From contig NZ_CP055153.1 of the NCBI RefSeq assembly GCF_014075995.1, forward strand, positions 3,534,001 through 3,598,000: DNA of 64,000 bases, in the 5' to 3' direction. The position numbers and the translations under genes are program-made. Under the pieces are notes generated by a model. That model made no database searches, was not told where the DNA came from, and saw only the letters and a list, made by a program, of their open reading frames with translations. The stretch is from Adhaeribacter radiodurans. GTDB lineage: Bacteria; Bacteroidota; Bacteroidia; Cytophagales; Hymenobacteraceae. Positions 62,922 through 64,000 of the stretch are shown piece after piece (position 1 is the stretch's first letter; each line of letters begins with the position of its first letter).

Positions 62922-63629
62922 ATGTCTGCTAATTCCATTATTCCTTCGGCCCTGCTCCTAAAATATCAAAATTCCTTTGTGCCTGTTTTACCTATTGATT
63001 TGAATGCTTCTACTGTTTGCCGTTTAGATTTTACAGCTCATAATTCCTTATTGGCTAACCAGATTTTAACAAATACGGGGCAGTTTAACTTTATCATAAC
63101 CCAAATGCTGCAAGAAAAAGGGGCAAGTATAGGCGTAGGTGGCTACCTGGAAGATAGAATTATTTACCGGCGAAGCGCCTTGTTTACAGAAAATCAAAAG
63201 GACCGGAGAATTCATTTAGGGGTAGATGTTTGGGCTCCTGCCGGCACTCCGGTTCTGACTCCTTTGGCAGGAGTAGTTCATTCGTTTGCTGATAATGCTC
63301 ATTTCGGGGATTACGGGCCGACGATAATCTTACAACACTCTCTAGAAAATTATAGTTTTTATACGCTTTATGGTCATCTGAGCCGCTCTTCTTTAACTAA
63401 CTTACAAGTAGGGCAAGCCATTGATAAAAACCAGCAATTTTCTAGCATTGGCACCTATCCCGAAAACGGCGATTGGCCACCGCACCTTCATTTTCAGATT
63501 ATTACTGATATGCAGGGACGGTACGGGGATTTTCCGGGTGTTTGCAGCAGGGACGAGAAAGCAGCTTTTGCGCAGATTTGCTTAGATCCGAATCTTATTT
63601 TGCAAAGCCAATATTTAGCAGCTTTTTAA
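62922..63629 (+). CDS. M23 family peptidase (LytM-type endopeptidase)
   Basis: 235 residues. The LytM/peptidoglycan-hydrolase domain has the zinc-site His in RRIHLGVDVWAPAGTPVLTP, followed by YSFYTLYGHLSRSSL and PPHLHFQIITDMQGRYGDFP, which provide the H-x-H ligands. No clear signal peptide is seen, so the export route is unknown. Divergent from paaE. It could open peptide cross-links of the cell wall. Confidence 0.88.
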   Translation: MSANSIIPSALLLKYQNSFVPVLPIDLNASTVCRLDFTAHNSLLANQILTNTGQFNFIITQMLQEKGASIGVGGYLEDRIIYRRSALFTENQKDRRIHLGVDVWAPAGTPVLTPLAGVVHSFADNAHFGDYGPTIILQHSLENYSFYTLYGHLSRSSLTNLQVGQAIDKNQQFSSIGTYPENGDWPPHLHFQIITDMQGRYGDFPGVCSRDEKAAFAQICLDPNLILQSQYLAAF

Positions 63630-63686
63630 GCTTTAGCTGCGTAAAAGGCTTCATTACTCTAAAAAAGCATTTTTAATTAATAATTT

Positions 63687-64000
63687 ATGAATGGCCTATT
63701 CGATTTTAATAAATACCGCGAAACGTTAACTACTTTTTTTATTACGTACGGTGCCCGTTTTTTTGTAGCCATGCTGTTGCTGTTTATTGGCTTATGGGTT
63801 CTAAACCGGATCGTAAAGTTCCTGGACCGCGAAATGATAGTGCACCACGTAGACCCATCGCTCCGGCCATTCCTCCGCAATGTCTTAAATGTATCCTTAA
63901 AAATTCTGCTGCTTATTGCTGTTGTAGGGCAATTGGGTATGGAAATGACTTCCATTTTCGCGGTGTTAGGGTCGGCGGGTTTGGCAATTGGTTTGGCTTT
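63687..64000 (+). CDS. MscS-type mechanosensitive channel, N-terminal part (3' end outside window)
   Basis: The frame is open from the ATG at 63687 to the window end, giving 104 residues. A helix FVAMLLLFIGLWVLNRIVKF is followed by RPFLRNVLNVSLKILLLIAV and the pore-lining start IFAVLGSAGLAIGLA, which is the glycine-alanine-rich TM3 helix of MscS. The order and spacing match the small MscS group. It starts 57 bases after the M23 gene. Confidence 0.87.
   Translation, partial: MNGLFDFNKYRETLTTFFITYGARFFVAMLLLFIGLWVLNRIVKFLDREMIVHHVDPSLRPFLRNVLNVSLKILLLIAVVGQLGMEMTSIFAVLGSAGLAIGLA

Noticed and set aside
1-64000. Prophage, CRISPR-Cas, restriction or toxin-antitoxin systems
   Set aside because: No capsid, terminase, Cas, methylase or recognisable toxin genes were seen, and no spacer-repeat array is present.

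Overview
The window looks like a chromosomal segment of a Bacteroidota bacterium, most likely order Cytophagales (a Hymenobacteraceae or Adhaeribacter type is a guess). The evidence is a giant secreted protein with a type IX secretion C-terminal domain, a TonB-dependent receptor, Bacteroidota-type -7 promoter boxes (TAnnTTTG), no Shine-Dalgarno pattern, AT-rich spacers and many stand-alone sensor kinases. Most genes are intact, but an unusual number carry a single inactivating lesion.

Layout. 0-2.3 kb: 3' end of a TonB-dependent receptor and a PepSY membrane protein (iron or metal uptake). 2.7-6.9 kb: a 1377-residue cell-surface repeat protein with 19 copies of a roughly 60-residue WDKxYGG...DGGYLLGG unit. 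7.8-17.7 kb: a TPR histidine kinase, small proteins, an FUSC exporter, NDH-2, a BLUF photoreceptor gene broken by one stop codon, and a triple-PAS histidine kinase. 18-23.3 kb: GH43 glycosidase, Tat-exported phospholipase C and a LytS-type kinase whose response regulator survives only as a stub. 23.7-31.2 kb: anion and nitrosative-stress functions, namely SulP (frameshifted at a G7 run), HPP, flavohaemoglobin, ClC channel and bestrophin (in-frame amber).

31.5-35.6 kb: a five-gene minus-strand stressosome operon, rsbR-rsbS-rsbT followed by an RsbT/W-like ATPase fused to a SpoIIE/RsbX-like phosphatase and an RsbW-like ATPase fused to a full histidine kinase. This is the most system-like locus and suggests that stressosome output passes to two-component signalling. 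35.8-40.3 kb: mobile DNA, with a decayed IS3 (IS407-type) element, a decayed serine recombinase and an apparently intact IS1182-type element. 40.4-45.7 kb: two SDR oxidoreductases, a metallophosphoesterase with an in-frame amber, an AraC regulator and an adenylate cyclase. 46-47.5 kb: an outer-membrane protein, a RecD-like helicase remnant and tRNA-Lys(TTT).

47.5-55.7 kb: housekeeping and small genes (TPR/SH3 protein, SDR, RlmD, DUF1206, WYL regulator with VOC protein, ThiL). 56-62.8 kb: phenylacetate epoxidase genes, with a TetR/PaaR-type regulator and an operator matching CNAACGNNCGTTNG, then paaA, a tandem-domain paaB, paaC and paaD. A divergent M3 peptidase gene separates these from paaE, which has its own promoter. 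62.9-64 kb: an M23 peptidase and the start of an MscS channel.

No CRISPR array, rRNA, prophage or recognised riboswitch was seen. The most useful leads are the stressosome fusions, the set of single-lesion genes, the PaaR-type operator with duplicated PaaB, and starts that can be corrected from promoter boxes.
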